This document shows, piece after piece, positions 9,830 through 20,563 of a DNA stretch of 64,000 bases. The position numbers and the translations under genes are program-made. The notes beneath the pieces are model-generated. The model did not search any database and was not told the DNA's origin. It saw only the letters and a list, made by a program, of their open reading frames with translations. Each line of letters opens with the position of its first letter. Position 1 is the stretch's first letter. Source of the stretch: Diadema setosum (Eukaryota > Echinodermata > Echinoidea > Diadematoida > Diadematidae); the NCBI RefSeq assembly GCF_964275005.1, contig NC_092693.1:21071706-21135705 (forward strand), in the 5' to 3' direction.

Positions 9830-12471
9830 ATGTATGTGTATTTGTATTGGCCTATTAATACATTTTGTCACCTGAAAATGTATACATTTAGGTATCCTGA
9901 AAACATGTCTTCAAAAGCATTAAAAAAATGGAATTTCATTGAAATCTGTCATGTTATCCTAACAGCAATATCAGCTGCATCCATTGGTCTGCCAATCAAC
10001 AATGAAGTTGACTTGCCAGTAATGCATGATTCAACAGATGAACTCATCAATGGTAATAACATTGAACTCAATCCAGAACAGCAGGAAGTTGTAGACACTG
10101 TGCTAGAAAATCTACAGGAAATTCAAGAAGGTGCTCCACCAAAGAGCAGAGCTTTCTTCATAGATGGTCCTGGCGGGACAGGAAAAACAACTGTTTACAA
10201 CAAGCTCATTTCTTCCTTCAAAGAAAAAAAACTTAAAGGCAAGTTATTTCTATTTACCACAACTACAATCAGCAATATTTCTCTCATTGCACACATGGTC
10301 AATGTTATTCTGTTATCATTATCAAGGAATGTTGAAATCCATTAGTTTATCAAATTTGCATGAACTTACATGAATCTTTAATAGCTTAAGTAAAAGGGAT
10401 TGTACAGTTTTGGTTGAGACCTAATTTCAGGTTTCTAACATTTTTTGGTGAGATAATGAGAAACCTCTTATAAATGAAATATGAAAGAGCATGTAATTCT
10501 ATGAGGAATTCAACATTTATTTGATGAAAACTGGTTTTGAAATGGCTGAGATATCCAAAAAAGAGCTATTCTAACAAAGTGTGGGACCCACACTTTATTA
10601 TGATCGCTTTGTTTTACTTTGTTTTTAGATGTTTCAGTCACTCCAAACCCAATTTTCATCAAATAAACTTTGAATTCCTCTTAAAATTGTATGTTCTGTA
10701 CTATATCTTAAGTGTTTTCTTGGTATCTTGCAAAAAGTTAAAAGCCCAATTCTCATCTCCACCAATACTGTACCATCCCTTTAAAAAAATAATGAAATGA
10801 TAAACTGTTTACTCAAGCAAAAATGAACAATAACATTTTGCTGTCTGCACTAAATACAATAGTTCATATCCAGCTCCCTGCACTAAAAAATGTCTTTACT
10901 GATAGGAACAAAATCACTACTGCCTGCATTAGCATAGAAACATACACTTTTAAATTGTTTCAATTGCCAAAATGTTTGGAATTGAACATGTTAAAAACGA
11001 ATATGCATATTAGATCAAAACAGTTGCCTGAGATGCCTTAATTTCAATTTCCATGGTAGATAAAATACATATTTTACTTTGTGAAGAAAAAAATGCACAC
11101 TAATTTTTGGAAATATAATGATAGAGTACTTCATGAATACTGCTTTTAAAGACATGAGAGCAAAACACAATATATTTTACATTGCAAGATAGATACATTC
11201 GATGTTGTTTGCTTGATTTCATGATTTTCTGTGTCCCTTTCATTTATATTTGTATGATGTAGGTGTCGGCAACATCATACACTGGAATAGCAGCAACACT
11301 TCTCCACAAAGGTCAGACAGTCCACAGCTACTACAAACTACCAGTTCCAATCCAAGATGGGTCTACCTGCAACATAACACCATCATCACTACGTGGTCAG
11401 GAAATCAGAGACACACATCTCTTCATCATAGATGAGGCATCTATGATACCCAAGCATGCTATGGATGCCATTGACGTCCTACTACGAGACTTGACACAGA
11501 CTGATATTCCCTTCGGAGGTAAAATCTTCTTGCTTGGTGGAGACTTTCGCCAGATCCTACCAGTCATACCAAACGCAAAACCAGCAGTACTCATTGAAAA
11601 CACCATAAAAAAAGCAAAAGTGTACAAGCACTTTGAAGTGTTTCACTTGCAAACAAACATGAGAGCCAATCTAAATGAAAGAGAATTTGCATCATGGTTA
11701 CTGGAGGTAGGAAATGGCATCACCACAACACAAGACCAAGACTTGCCACAAGGATCTGTGCATCTACCAAAAAGTGTAGTTACTGCTGATGTGGTATCAG
11801 ACATGTACAGCACTGTGGAAAACATTGTAGATGAAGCCATCCTCACTCCAAAAAATGAAGAGTCATTCAAGATTAATGACAGGATCCTCCAAAAAATGAC
11901 AACTCCACTCAAAACTTACTACAGTACAGATACAATCGTGTGTGATGATGTGGAAGAAGCAAACAACTATCCAACAGAGTTCCTTAACTCCCTGACCCCG
12001 TCTGGCATGCCAAGACACAAATTGAACTTGAGACCAGGTGCTGTTATAATGCTGCTGAGAAACTTGGACATCAAGCAGGGTCTGTGTAATGGCAGTAGAC
12101 TCAAAGTATGCAGATTGCACTCACATGTAATTGATGCAGAAGTACTGTTGACAGGAAAACGTGTGCTCATCCCAAGGATCAAACTTTCTCCTTCTGATAC
12201 CCGTCTTCCATTTCAACTCCACAGAACGCAATTTCCAGTCAGACTCGCAGTTTGCATGACGATCAATAAAGCTCAAGGACAAACTTTCAAAAGAGTGGGG
12301 CTCTACTTGCAGGAACCAGTCTTTACTCACAGACAGTTGTATGCAGCTCTCTCAAGAGCACGCTCTTTCAAAGATGTGTATGTACAAGTCATGCCGTCAT
12401 CACAGCAAGGATGTAAAAATGGTAAAACCTACACACAAAATATTGTGTTTCGACAAGTACTTGAAGAATAA
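9830..12471 (+). mobile_element. Helitron-type PIF1 helicase, interrupted
   Basis: Superfamily 1B helicase motifs run in order on the plus strand. These are ELNPEQQEVVD and Walker A GPGGTGKTT (about 10165), SATSYTGIAATLL (motif Ia), IIDEASMIPK (motif II, about 11430), LLGGDFRQILPVIPN (motif III), VRLAVCMTINKAQGQTFKRV (motif V) and YAALSRAR (motif VI, about 12345). It ends at TAA 12469-12471. PIF1-like proteins with this layout form the C-terminal half of Helitron Rep-Hel proteins; the Rep nuclease half is not visible upstream. About 0.9 kb without coding signal (10345-11262) separates motifs I and Ia. The 3' edge GATGTAG at 11256-11262 is a good acceptor, but the best 5' edge (a GCAAGT at 10239) leaves the frame off by one, so this may be an insertion or a damaged intron. 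The 11263-12471 part is fully open, suggesting fairly recent activity. No Helitron ends were found. Confidence 0.75.
10346..11262. other. Intron or insertion inside the helicase
   Basis: AT-rich non-coding sequence lying exactly between helicase motifs I and Ia. No terminal repeats were seen. See the helicase entry for its uncertain boundaries. Confidence 0.45.
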
Positions 12472-12905
12472 AGAGGCATTTATGATACCCAAGCATGATC
12501 TAGATGCCATTGACGTACTACTACGAGACTTGACTCAGACTGATATTCCCTTCAAAGGTAAAACCTTCTTACTTGGTGGAGACTTTCACCAGATCCTACC
12601 AGTCATACCAAATGCAAAACCAGTCAGATACGTATTTGGCATGACTATCAAAAGACTCAAGAGCATAGAATCAACTTCAAGTACTTGAAGAATAAAGAGG
12701 CATCTATGATACCCAAGCATGATCTAGATGCCATTGACGTACTACTACGAGACTTGACTCAGACTGATATTCCCTTCAAAGGTAAAACCTTTTCACTTGG
12801 TGGAGACTTTCACCAGATCCTACCAGTCATACCAAATGCAAAACCAGTCAGATACGTATTTGGCATGACTATCAATAAGACTCAAGAGCATAGAATCAAC
12901 TATGC
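12454..12905. repeat. Two tandem copies of a shrunken helicase module
   Basis: A 224-base unit starting CAAGTACTTGAAGAATAAAG occurs at 12454 and again at 12678; the second copy runs to about 12900. Each unit holds the helicase motif II-III coding block (like 11434-11585) joined at a CCAG directly to the motif V block (like 12233-12277), giving VIPNAKPVRYVFGMTI. The roughly 650 bases between those blocks in the helicase are absent. The unit begins with the last bases of the helicase reading frame, so the array grew from its 3' end. Open frames 12341-12688 and 12685-12912 are products of this and need not be genes. Confidence 0.85.
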
Positions 12906-13189
12906 CATGTAAATACTAAAATAAATTTGGAGACAGTCGCAACCCCATACACATATCTAGATCATTCATAAACATAGAGTCATATGTACGCTCCATATAC
13001 ACCAATGATACAACTGCCGCGCTATCGATCAGCGTTGATTACAAGTGCTGTATAGGAGACTGGAAATTAGAATGTATATTGTCAATATCTATATTTCAAA
13101 ATTTATATTTTCACTATAGATCTTATAAAACTTATAATGACATATTGATATTTAGGGCACAGTTAAAATTATGTGCAATGTAGGCCCTC

Positions 13190-13266
13190 GGTGATGTGAA
13201 AACCATAACTATGCCCTCAGCTTTGCTTCATGCATAATTACATTGATGTATGGTTTTCACATCACC
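13190..13266. repeat. Inverted repeat with 17-base perfect arms
   Basis: GGTGATGTGAAAACCAT (13190-13206) is perfectly complementary to ATGGTTTTCACATCACC (13250-13266), with a 43-base spacer. This could be a small foldback element or the 3' hairpin region of an element. No target duplication is evident. The rest of 12906-13883 is AT-rich without genes. Confidence 0.8.
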
Positions 13267-13883
13267 TTGGGTTCATAATATGAACTGTTCCCCTCATGGC
13301 AGTCATTATTTGTATATAGTAACATGAACAATCGTTAAATAGCGTAACAGCGCATGCAGTGGTTTGCCCGTTTCACAAGTAGTAACAATTAGACTGAAAG
13401 AATCTAGATTCTATGCCGAACTAACCTATAATTATTGAATTAAAGATTCTACATATTAAATGAAATAACAACTTAATCTTATCTTCTGAGTACTTTAGGT
13501 GTTTTTTTTTCAAATCTTGAAAATTTGCCATTACATCGCCATGTACAGTACCCCAGCTTAATTTCATCTTCTGAGCACTTTTTTTTTTAAATCTTGAAAT
13601 TTGCCATTACATTGCCAAATAGGTCTACCCCATGTCAAAATAATATAGATTTCTACATTCTGCCAATTGTGATACAGTGTGAACGTGATAAATCCAGACA
13701 AAAAAAAATTAACATTAATAAAACTTAGAGGAATTTACACTACATTAATCATAATTTGACATTTTTAACTAAAACTACAAGTATGTATTTAATTAAATTC
13801 TCTAGACTACCTATTTGCTAATATTTTACAAACTGTAAATTAAATTCTTTTTTCATTGTTTCCATTCTTTCATTCTATACAGG

Positions 13884-14255
13884 ATGGCAGAATCCGCCCA
13901 AGAAAAAATACAAAAGTCACTACTACAAGTAGTTGGTGTGTGCACCAGACTGAGGCACCATCACTACAACCAAAATCAAGCCGTCAGTCAGATGATGAAC
14001 ATTGTCAAAGACATTGAAGAGCAGATGTCAACCCTTCATCAAGGAAACGCAGTGACCAAAAAAGCCCTCACCAACAAAGGAAAAGAACTAGCAAAACAAA
14101 ATCATGCCTTAAAGCAGGAAAATAAGAATCTGAAGGCTGAACTTGAACAGATGAGAGAAGAACTAAATTCAACACGTTTGAGCCTGAGTGCCCTCGCAGA
14201 CTCAGATGGGGAGGAGTGGGCCAGCGGAGAAACATCACAAAACCAAGACATCTAA
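13884..14255 (+). CDS. Coiled-coil exon, unrecognised protein
   Basis: ATG at 13884 follows an acceptor-like TTCTATACAG directly, so this may be a first coding exon behind a leader intron. The 123-residue product is rich in Gln, Lys and Glu, with heptad-like spacing from about residue 35 to 100 (DIEEQMSTLHQGN ... KQENKNLKAELEQMREELN) and an acidic end (ADSDGEEWASGE). It stops at TAA 14253-14255. I do not recognise the family. Similar coiled-coil leaders accompany transposon proteins, and it lies in a run of element-derived exons on the same strand. Confidence 0.5.
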   Translation: MAESAQEKIQKSLLQVVGVCTRLRHHHYNQNQAVSQMMNIVKDIEEQMSTLHQGNAVTKKALTNKGKELAKQNHALKQENKNLKAELEQMREELNSTRLSLSALADSDGEEWASGETSQNQDI

Positions 14256-14421
14256 TGGAATGGAACCTTCTTAAGTAGCCCAACAAGACACCATGACATC
14301 AACAGGGCTGGTGTCTGTCAGTAGTTAAGTTCTTGCCCTTACTTAAATATTAATGAAAAATAATAGTGTAGATCATGTAAGTAAAATTAAACACTAAACT
14401 TTTGATCCATTTATTATTCCA

Positions 14422-14453
14422 ATCTTCATTTCTGCACATGCAGAAATGAAGAT
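14422..14453. repeat. Perfect 15-base-arm palindrome
   Basis: ATCTTCATTTCTGCA (14422-14436) and TGCAGAAATGAAGAT (14439-14453) are exact complements around CA. It lies just past the 13884-14255 exon and could form a tight hairpin in RNA or DNA. Confidence 0.85.
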
Positions 14454-14989
14454 AAAATCCAACTAAGTATGCAGTAACAGTCCAGTTCATGGAAACTTTT
14501 TGAAAAAATGCACTGAGCAGCATCAACTAAAATAGCCTTACAAAATTCCCACCACAAGTGAATTATATGAAAATTTGATATGTAGGTTCAAATTTGGTGC
14601 TACTTTACTAAGCTGTACTGTAAAATAACATTTTAATATATTTTATAAGATGTAAATATGTAACCATATTTTACATCATCACTGTAACATTGCTGTAATA
14701 TTGATGCAATATGAAAAATTCACCTTGGTTTCTATACATCAGCATTACATTGATTATATACATGTTTATATTCACATAAATTTATATATTACACTACAGT
14801 AGTTTATTCATTTCCCACATCAGTAGTTCATTATTTTCAAAACAATGCTGTCTCAATGGTGCAAAATCACAAGAAGCAAAACTACACATAGTGCGAGTTA
14901 GGGATAGACCTGTCCATGTTATGCTGTAAGAAATGATGAAATGCTGGAGACCACTACACACATCTACAATGTCTCCCATGCAATACATG

Positions 14990-15530
14990 GAGACAGCATG
15001 CTGCACGAGGAAAGAAAGTGGGTAGCAAAACTGTACTACCTGCAGAACAAGAGACCAAACTCATGGAAGCTATCATTGGCTTTGAGATTGCCCTCTATGG
15101 TCTAAGATGTATTGAAGTAGGTACAAGACCTGACGGTTCGGTTCGGTTCTGAGAACCGAGGGAAATGTCAAACTCATTTGGTAGCAAGGAAAGAGCTTGT
15201 CATGAATGGCTAAACAGATTCTTATAAAGGCATCCAGATATCAGTGTTCGAAAATCTGAAAAATGACTCTGTCGCACGAGCATACAAATTATCATGGCAA
15301 AAAGTGAATGACTCCTTCAGGAAATACCCGAGTCTTCTCTATGTTGATACGGATAGAAATCATATCATTTATAATGCTGATTAAACTGGGTTTTTTTTTC
15401 CATTGCACATAGGCCAGAGAAGATCCTTGTAAAGAGAGGTAAAAGTGCTTTGGGAACTTGTGACAAGTGCTGAAAAAGGAAAAACATGCACATTTCTTCC
15501 TGCAGTCAGTGGAGTCGGACATTAAATTCC
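14990..15530 (+). mobile_element. Decayed pogo/Jerky-like transposase
   Basis: Pieces on the plus strand read GKKVGSKTVLPAEQETKLME (about 15012, CENP-B-type helix-turn-helix), FGSKERACHEWLNRFL then RHPDISVRKSEK (about 15178-15260, second DNA-binding helix and the RHPxxxxR signature), and RPEKILVKRGKSALG followed by TFLPAVSGVGH (about 15415-15525, start of the DDE core). This order matches pogo/Tigger/Jerky-type DDE transposases. The pieces lie in different frames with several stops, and the rest of the core is missing. It is a plain DNA transposon relic. Confidence 0.65.
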
Positions 15531-15633
15531 AGCACTGTTTGTCTCACAAGAAAGCAGATGAAACCAGGATTGATTTCTGCAATATGCTCCTGGACAGTCC
15601 TGATCAACTGGTCAAGCATATTCTTCATGCAGG
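15512..15633 (+). CDS. Possible small exon, unrecognised
   Basis: An acceptor-like TTCTTCCTGCAG precedes an open stretch starting SVESDIKFQHCLSHKKADET and ending QLVKHILHAG before a GTAGTG donor-like site. It overlaps the end of the pogo-like transposase relic in another frame, so the signal may be chance. If real, it could lead into the zinc-finger-like exons just downstream. Confidence 0.3.
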
Positions 15634-15635
15634 TA

Positions 15636-16083
15636 GTGACTTTCTTTAGTATTTTTTAAAGCCTCCCCCACGATTCGTGATTTTTTTGCTCGTAAGTTTT
15701 CTTTTTCTGTTTAGGAATTCACAACATCAAGAGTTTGTCCTATGTGTGGTAGCAAGCCGAAGTATTTGTCTGCTCATCTGCAAAGGGTTTACCACATACA
15801 AGGTGTAAAAGAAAGATGTCATAAACTCCATCAGACACACAAGGAGTTAGTTTTTTGCTGTGACTTTCTTTAGTATTTTTTAAAAAATCCACCATGATTC
15901 ATGATTTGTTTTTTCCATGTTTTTCTTTTTCCCTTTAGGGATTCAGAACATCAAGAGTCTGTCCTATGTGGGGTAGGAAGCAGAAATATTTGTCTGCTCA
16001 TCTGCAATGGGTTTACCACATACGAGGTGTAAAAGAAAGACAACATATGCTCCACCAGGCCCACAAGGAGTAAGTTTATTGCT
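15636..16083 (+). repeat. Tandem pair of zinc-finger-like exons
   Basis: Two copies of a 224-base unit (starts 15636 and 15860; a third unit begins at 16084 but diverges) each hold an exon of exactly 131 bases. The exons (15715-15845 and 15939-16069) lie between TTTAG acceptors and GTTAGT or GTAAGT donors. The first encodes SRVCPMCGSKPKYLSAHLQR then VYHIQGVKER, a CxxC...H...H finger-like motif; the second has Trp in place of the second Cys. As 131 is not a multiple of three, joining both copies would shift the frame, so they would have to be alternatives or one is dead. The spacer between exons is 93 bases. Confidence 0.7.
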
Positions 16084-16111
16084 GTGACTTTCTTTAGTAT
16101 TTTTTTTTTAG

Positions 16112-16186
16112 CTGCAAGCAGCAACATCAGCCATGAAAGGAAAATCAGCTGCAGAAGGGAACACTGAGAACAGAATCAGGTGATCA
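16112..16186 (+). pseudogene. Duplicate of the tail of the 17.4-kb exon
   Basis: CTGCAAGCAGCAACATCAGC at 16112, preceded by a T-run and TTTAG acceptor, recurs at about 17491 inside the 17389-17552 exon. Similarity continues for about 60 bases, through AAATCAGCTGCAG, and ends near a GTGATC donor-like site. It is a partial copy of that exon without the finger part. Confidence 0.6.
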
Positions 16187-16849
16187 TATTTTAACGCGTT
16201 CTGTACAGGAACCTGGTATACTTGGTTCCCATAATGCAGACGGGAGTGCCTGCATTTGCGGCCTAAATCCATGTTAATTTGTGTTATGCTGCCAACAAAA
16301 ATTGTTGTTATAGAAAGGTTAGGGTTTCTTCTATCAATATCTGTTTTCTTTCTGTATGAAAATTGCGTGCACCGCAGCATTATTTGCATTTTCTACAGTG
16401 TAGTGTGCGCTTGTTTTGCCGTAAAACTCATGTAAAGATGTACATATCAGTCAAGGATAATCCCTGTAGATATTCAACTTCGCAGACCCCATTTAGGTGC
16501 ATCTTTCTTGCTTAACACAAAAGTTTCCGTGCACATCAGCGCAAGCTCTATTCATACCTTGCGCTCGATTGATAATTCTATTGTTCAATGGCACATGCAG
16601 TTGACCATGGGAAGGGGGTACACGTGTACTGCTTTCGCACAGGGGGATTACCAACAAGTCCATTCTCTGTCGCCCTGCAAAAAGAATCTCGTTTTGGGGC
16701 TCTGAAGGTGATCTGATAATTGCGAGAGGAACAGGTTAAAGTTCAGCTCATTCATCTTGATGGGGAACTTTCATGTATGAGTGAAAGACAGCACTACGGT
16801 AACATGAAAAGGATCGCGCTAATGAAGTGAACTTGGCTGAACTTTGGGT

Positions 16850-17290
16850 TGAGGAGAAAAAAAGCCCTCAGGAACTTGTTCTACTGGTGGAGTGAAATTG
16901 AAGGTTGGTAAGTTTGATGACACAAATGATAGGTCTGATGCAAGCATATATATATGCAAGTTCGGACTGATTATGGAAAGCCAGGTAGTACAATGTACCT
17001 GACAGTGCAAGAGCACTGAATCTGATTGCCAATTTAACTGGACAGGCATTAGATATTGTGAATAGAATGTCGAGTGAAGACCGCAGTGGTTATGAAACAG
17101 TAAAGCACGAACTGATTGCATTCTATCATATCTGACTGCAGATGGGGTATATAAGGAGGAAGTTCCGTTCGACCAGGCAGGAAAGGAATGAGCAGCCTCG
17201 ACAGTTTAGTGTTAGACAAAAGAGGTACTTGCAAAAAGAGGGTAGAACTGTCTGGAATGGAGGAAGATAATGATTCCCATCCAGATTTGA
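16850..17290 (+). mobile_element. Gypsy-type gag fossil fragment
   Basis: A plus-strand fossil piece resembling the capsid part of a Ty3/Gypsy gag: LNLIANLTGQALDIVNRMSS, ELIAFYH and RRKFRSTRQERNEQPRQFSV can be read. Only a part of an element is present. It is broken in a few places and no LTRs were found. It sits among the zinc-finger-like exons and probably inserted there. Confidence 0.55.
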
Positions 17291-17388
17291 TTCTGAGGGA
17301 ACATGAAAATGACTAACCTAAGTTATATTTCTGAGTTTGCACCAAATATCCAGTAATCCAATAACAATGGAAAACACAATTATAGCCA

Positions 17389-17552
17389 AAAAGAAGACAA
17401 AGAGACATGATTGCACTCTCTGTGGTGCCAAAAACCTTCTTCGTCTGGACATGCACCTCTTTCAAGTCCACCAGCAACCAAGGGGAGAGGGTCTGCAAGC
17501 AGCAACATCAGCCATGAAAGAAAAATCAGCTGCAGATGCTAACATGAGGTGA
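17389..17552 (+). CDS. Zinc-finger-like exon, unrecognised protein
   Basis: An open stretch reads KKTKRHDCTLCGAKNLLRLD, then MHLFQVHQQ, then GEGLQAATSAMKEKSAADAN, ending at a GAG|GTGAAA donor-like site. The CxxC-x12-H-x4-H spacing resembles a C2H2-type finger and is related to the tandem exons at 15.7 and 15.9 kb. Finger modules of this sort often precede a tyrosine recombinase in Crypton-like proteins, which would fit the array at 20.6-22.4 kb on the same strand. That link is inference. Confidence 0.45.
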
Positions 17553-18410
17553 AATTCTAAATGAGAACAGACTCTGGTGTTCATACTTGAAAGTAAGGCT
17601 CACTCATCTTGATCGAGGAATTTTTATGTATGCATTAACAATCATGTAGCCCATGAGAATTCAATTTCTTCCACATCCATTTCTAAACTATCTCTTCATT
17701 TCTTATTTTCATGTCAACTTTTCAACATTCAATGTATTAAAGAAAATACGAAGAGATTGTTCTGTCATTCACCAAAATTGAAAGCTTCCTCTCTATTTCA
17801 CCAGGGTGTTAAAATTGTATTCTACTTATTTTGCTGTCAAGATGACCTTTTCTACCGTATCATCTCCATTTCAGGCAAACTCAAGCATGGCAAAAAACTT
17901 GCATCAACCAAACTCACTCAAGTATGAAATAACTTGATGTTGAAAATCCTCATGGGGAATGGTCACCGCCCAGCACCGATTTACAACATTCGCACTAAAG
18001 AACTTCAAAGAGGCAACACAGAATCCAGCTAATGGTAAACGAACAGTGAAGGTGATTATAGTATTTAGCTTTTGTTGTTTGTGGTTGAGGAATATGTTAG
18101 TTAAACACAATTAATTTTCATATCGCACAAACTCTGCACAGTTTGAGATAGGAATGGGGAATATTCTTCAAGTGAACGTTCCAAAGAAAATTACAGTTTG
18201 GCACAAATTGATTTATGTGCTGTATTTATGCTAGACTTTTGGAAGGTACAAAATGTAAGACTTTTGCTCATTCATGATGGGGAATGCAACACGAGCAAAG
18301 AGAAAATTCATATGATGTCTGACTTCTTTGAGCCTTGACTTCTTTTTGTTAACTCTTCCATGTGTACTACACATAGTTTATGTATTGATTTATTTGTTCT
18401 ATTCTCACAG

Positions 18411-18677
18411 GTACAAAAGCGCAAAACCAAAAGAACATTTGGATGTGCTTCAATCATCATGAACAAGCAGCAGTGGGAGATGATGCCCACATACCAAATT
18501 ACGGGACGTCCCCAGACTGTGGGGTACGTGGCTACCAATCATGAGCAGCCTGACAGCCCCTTTTTCCTTGGGAGGGGGGTGTGCAGAAGGTCGGGCAAGA
18601 AGTGCCGAGTGCCCAAGCCAAAGGGCTGGAGTTGGGCAAAAAAAAAGTTCTCCCAACTAATGTCAGGAAGACAGTGA
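18411..18677 (+). CDS. Basic C-terminal exon, unrecognised
   Basis: A strong acceptor (TTCTATTCTCACAG) precedes 88 codons ending in TGA at 18675-18677. The product includes KRTFGCASIIMNKQQWEMM, GRPQTVGYVATNHEQPDS and a Lys/Arg-rich, Cys-containing end (CRRSGKKCRVPKPKGWSWAK). I do not recognise it. It is probably the last exon of the element-like gene to which the finger exons belong. Confidence 0.4.
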   Translation, partial: VQKRKTKRTFGCASIIMNKQQWEMMPTYQITGRPQTVGYVATNHEQPDSPFFLGRGVCRRSGKKCRVPKPKGWSWAKKKFSQLMSGRQ

Positions 18678-18956
18678 TCTCTAAAGAAACTTGTATATTG
18701 TACAATAGTCAGTGTTAGTATGTGTGGACAGTATTACCCTGCCAGCATTATTATATTCTTTTGCTGCAGGTTTACAGATATGAAAAAGAAGATCTTGAGT
18801 TTTGGGCAAAAGTGTGCAGAAAGTCAGGCAAGAAGTGCTGAGGAGTGTCCAAGGGCTGGATTTGGGCCAAAAAGTTCTACCAACTAATGTCAGGAAGACA
18901 GTGATCTCTGAGGCAAGAAACTTGTATATTGTACAATAGTTAGTGTTAGTATGTGA
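18579..18956 (+). repeat. Tandem partial duplication of the 18.4-kb exon
   Basis: The block from GTGTGCAGAAGGTCGGGCAA (18579) through TGTACAATAGTCAGTGTTAG (about 18720) recurs at 18812-18955 with about a dozen changes and small gaps. The repeat distance is 233-235 bases. The second copy lacks the first half of the exon. Confidence 0.75.
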
Positions 18957-19009
18957 CGAATCTCATGTGCGTAGTGACGAATCTCAGATGAAGAAGATAT
19001 TACAATAAA

Positions 19010-20280
19010 GGTTTGGGCGACTCGAATCGGTACAGACCCTAACTCTGAATTGCATAGCAGGGTGCAGCAAAATGGGGATTCTCTGGCAGAATTCAGTGGT
19101 TTTCTTATTCATCTTTACGACAGGATGGAGTCTGTCTCCGACAAGAGATGAAAGGGAGCGGTGAATTTGTTGAGGAATAGTACGCTGAAGGAAAGGTTCA
19201 TCAAAAGTGTGAGAGATAAACAGATTCAGAGGGAGTTGTAACGCATAGCTCTAGCAAGTGGTAATTAGTCATTTCTTGATATGTGTGAGGTGGCCCTATT
19301 TGTTCCAGGATGCAGATATGACTGGGACAAATGCTAGAGTTTGAGAGTGTGAAGCTGAGGTGGTGAGAGCTATCTTTTCAAAAGAGGAGTTCTCAAGGAT
19401 GAAAAATATGCAGGGTGAGATTGCCCACTTGAGAGAGATGCTGAATGAGGTTGTCCATACCTTGCATTCACTATGGCAAGGACTGAATCCCGGACAAGGT
19501 TTTCACACACAGAAGGAGATCTGTGCCACAATTGTGGCAAGGTAGGGCACCTTCAAAGTTACTGCTAGATGCCAGTAAAGTGCTATGGGTGTAATGGTGT
19601 GGGGCACATACGAAAGGATTGCCCAAAAGGGAATGTTGTCGAACAGTTGCTTGTCCCAAACTCAATGTGGAAGACTGTCTTGCAGGCAGTGCATGACGAG
19701 TTGGGCCATCAAGGGGTGACTAGAATGCTAGCATTGCTACGAGAGCGAAGTTACTGGCCAGGGTTGAACTATGATGTCAGACAGCATATCAAAGAATGCA
19801 TAAATTGTAGTGTAACAAAGGCATTGTCCCCCACGATAAAGACCCCAATGCGTCATCTCATAGCATTCAAACCTCTTGAGGTTCTGGCACTGGACTTCCT
19901 CCTAGTGGAGAGAGGTAAAGAAGGTTATGAAAACATACTGCTCATGACGGATGTGTACACTACATATGCACAGGCCGTTGTGTGCAAAGACCAACGTGCG
20001 GTAACTGTAGCAAGGGTCCTAAGAGATTCGTGGTTCTCCCACTATGGAATTCCACTATGTATTCACTCTGACGAAGGTAAGGAATTCGAAGGACAGTAAA
20101 TCAAGGAGCTATGTAGGCTGTACAAGATTGATAAGTCGTGGACTACACCCTACCATCCTGAGGGAAACGGGCAGGTTGAGAAGTTTAATCAGACTCTCTG
20201 CGCTGTGATCCCGTCCCTGGAACCTGGTGAGAGGAGAAAGTGGCCTGAGAGCTACAAGTAGTGTAGATCTAATGGAGACT
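19010..20280 (+). mobile_element. Ty3/Gypsy retrotransposon fossil (gag end, integrase)
   Basis: A plus-strand fossil. The parts seen are a gag-like region (about 19040-19350: LAEFSGFLIHLYDRMESVSD, LKERFIKSVRD), a CCHC knuckle (CYGCNGVGHIRKDCPK, about 19580-19625), the integrase H2C2 zinc-binding region (HDELGHQGVTRML to CINCSV, about 19690-19810) and an integrase core (LEVLALDFLLVERG, LLMTDVYTTYAQAVV, HYGIPLCIHSDEGKEFEG). Only part of a Gypsy-type element is present. No LTRs or primer-binding site were found. It is broken, with several breaks, and looks old, although the integrase region is well kept. Confidence 0.75.
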
Positions 20281-20560
20281 TTGGGTTTGTCTTATTATCG
20301 CATTTGTGCTGATGTGGTATCAAAATTGAATGAACATCAATATGATATTAGTCATTGCTACAAATTGTCTTCAAACTCTAAATACAAAAGTTATGAAGGC
20401 ATTCCTCTCTCTCTAGTTCATCAATATGTGCTGATATTAAACAACTGTTCTTAATAAGGAATGATGTACTCCAGATTATCAAATGTTGAAAATGTTGTGA
20501 ATTAAAAAAAAAGAAAGGAAAAATTGTTTGCTTCAAATCCCTAATATTGAACACAACTTG
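20281..20560. other. Spacer before the exon array
   Basis: AT-rich sequence with no recognised feature, ending in the acceptor of the first array unit. Confidence 0.3.
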
Positions 20561-20563
20561 CAG

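Noticed and set aside
10239-11262. A GC-AG intron in the helicase
   Set aside because: GCAAGT and TGTAG edges are attractive, but joining them leaves the frame off by one, so I did not call it.
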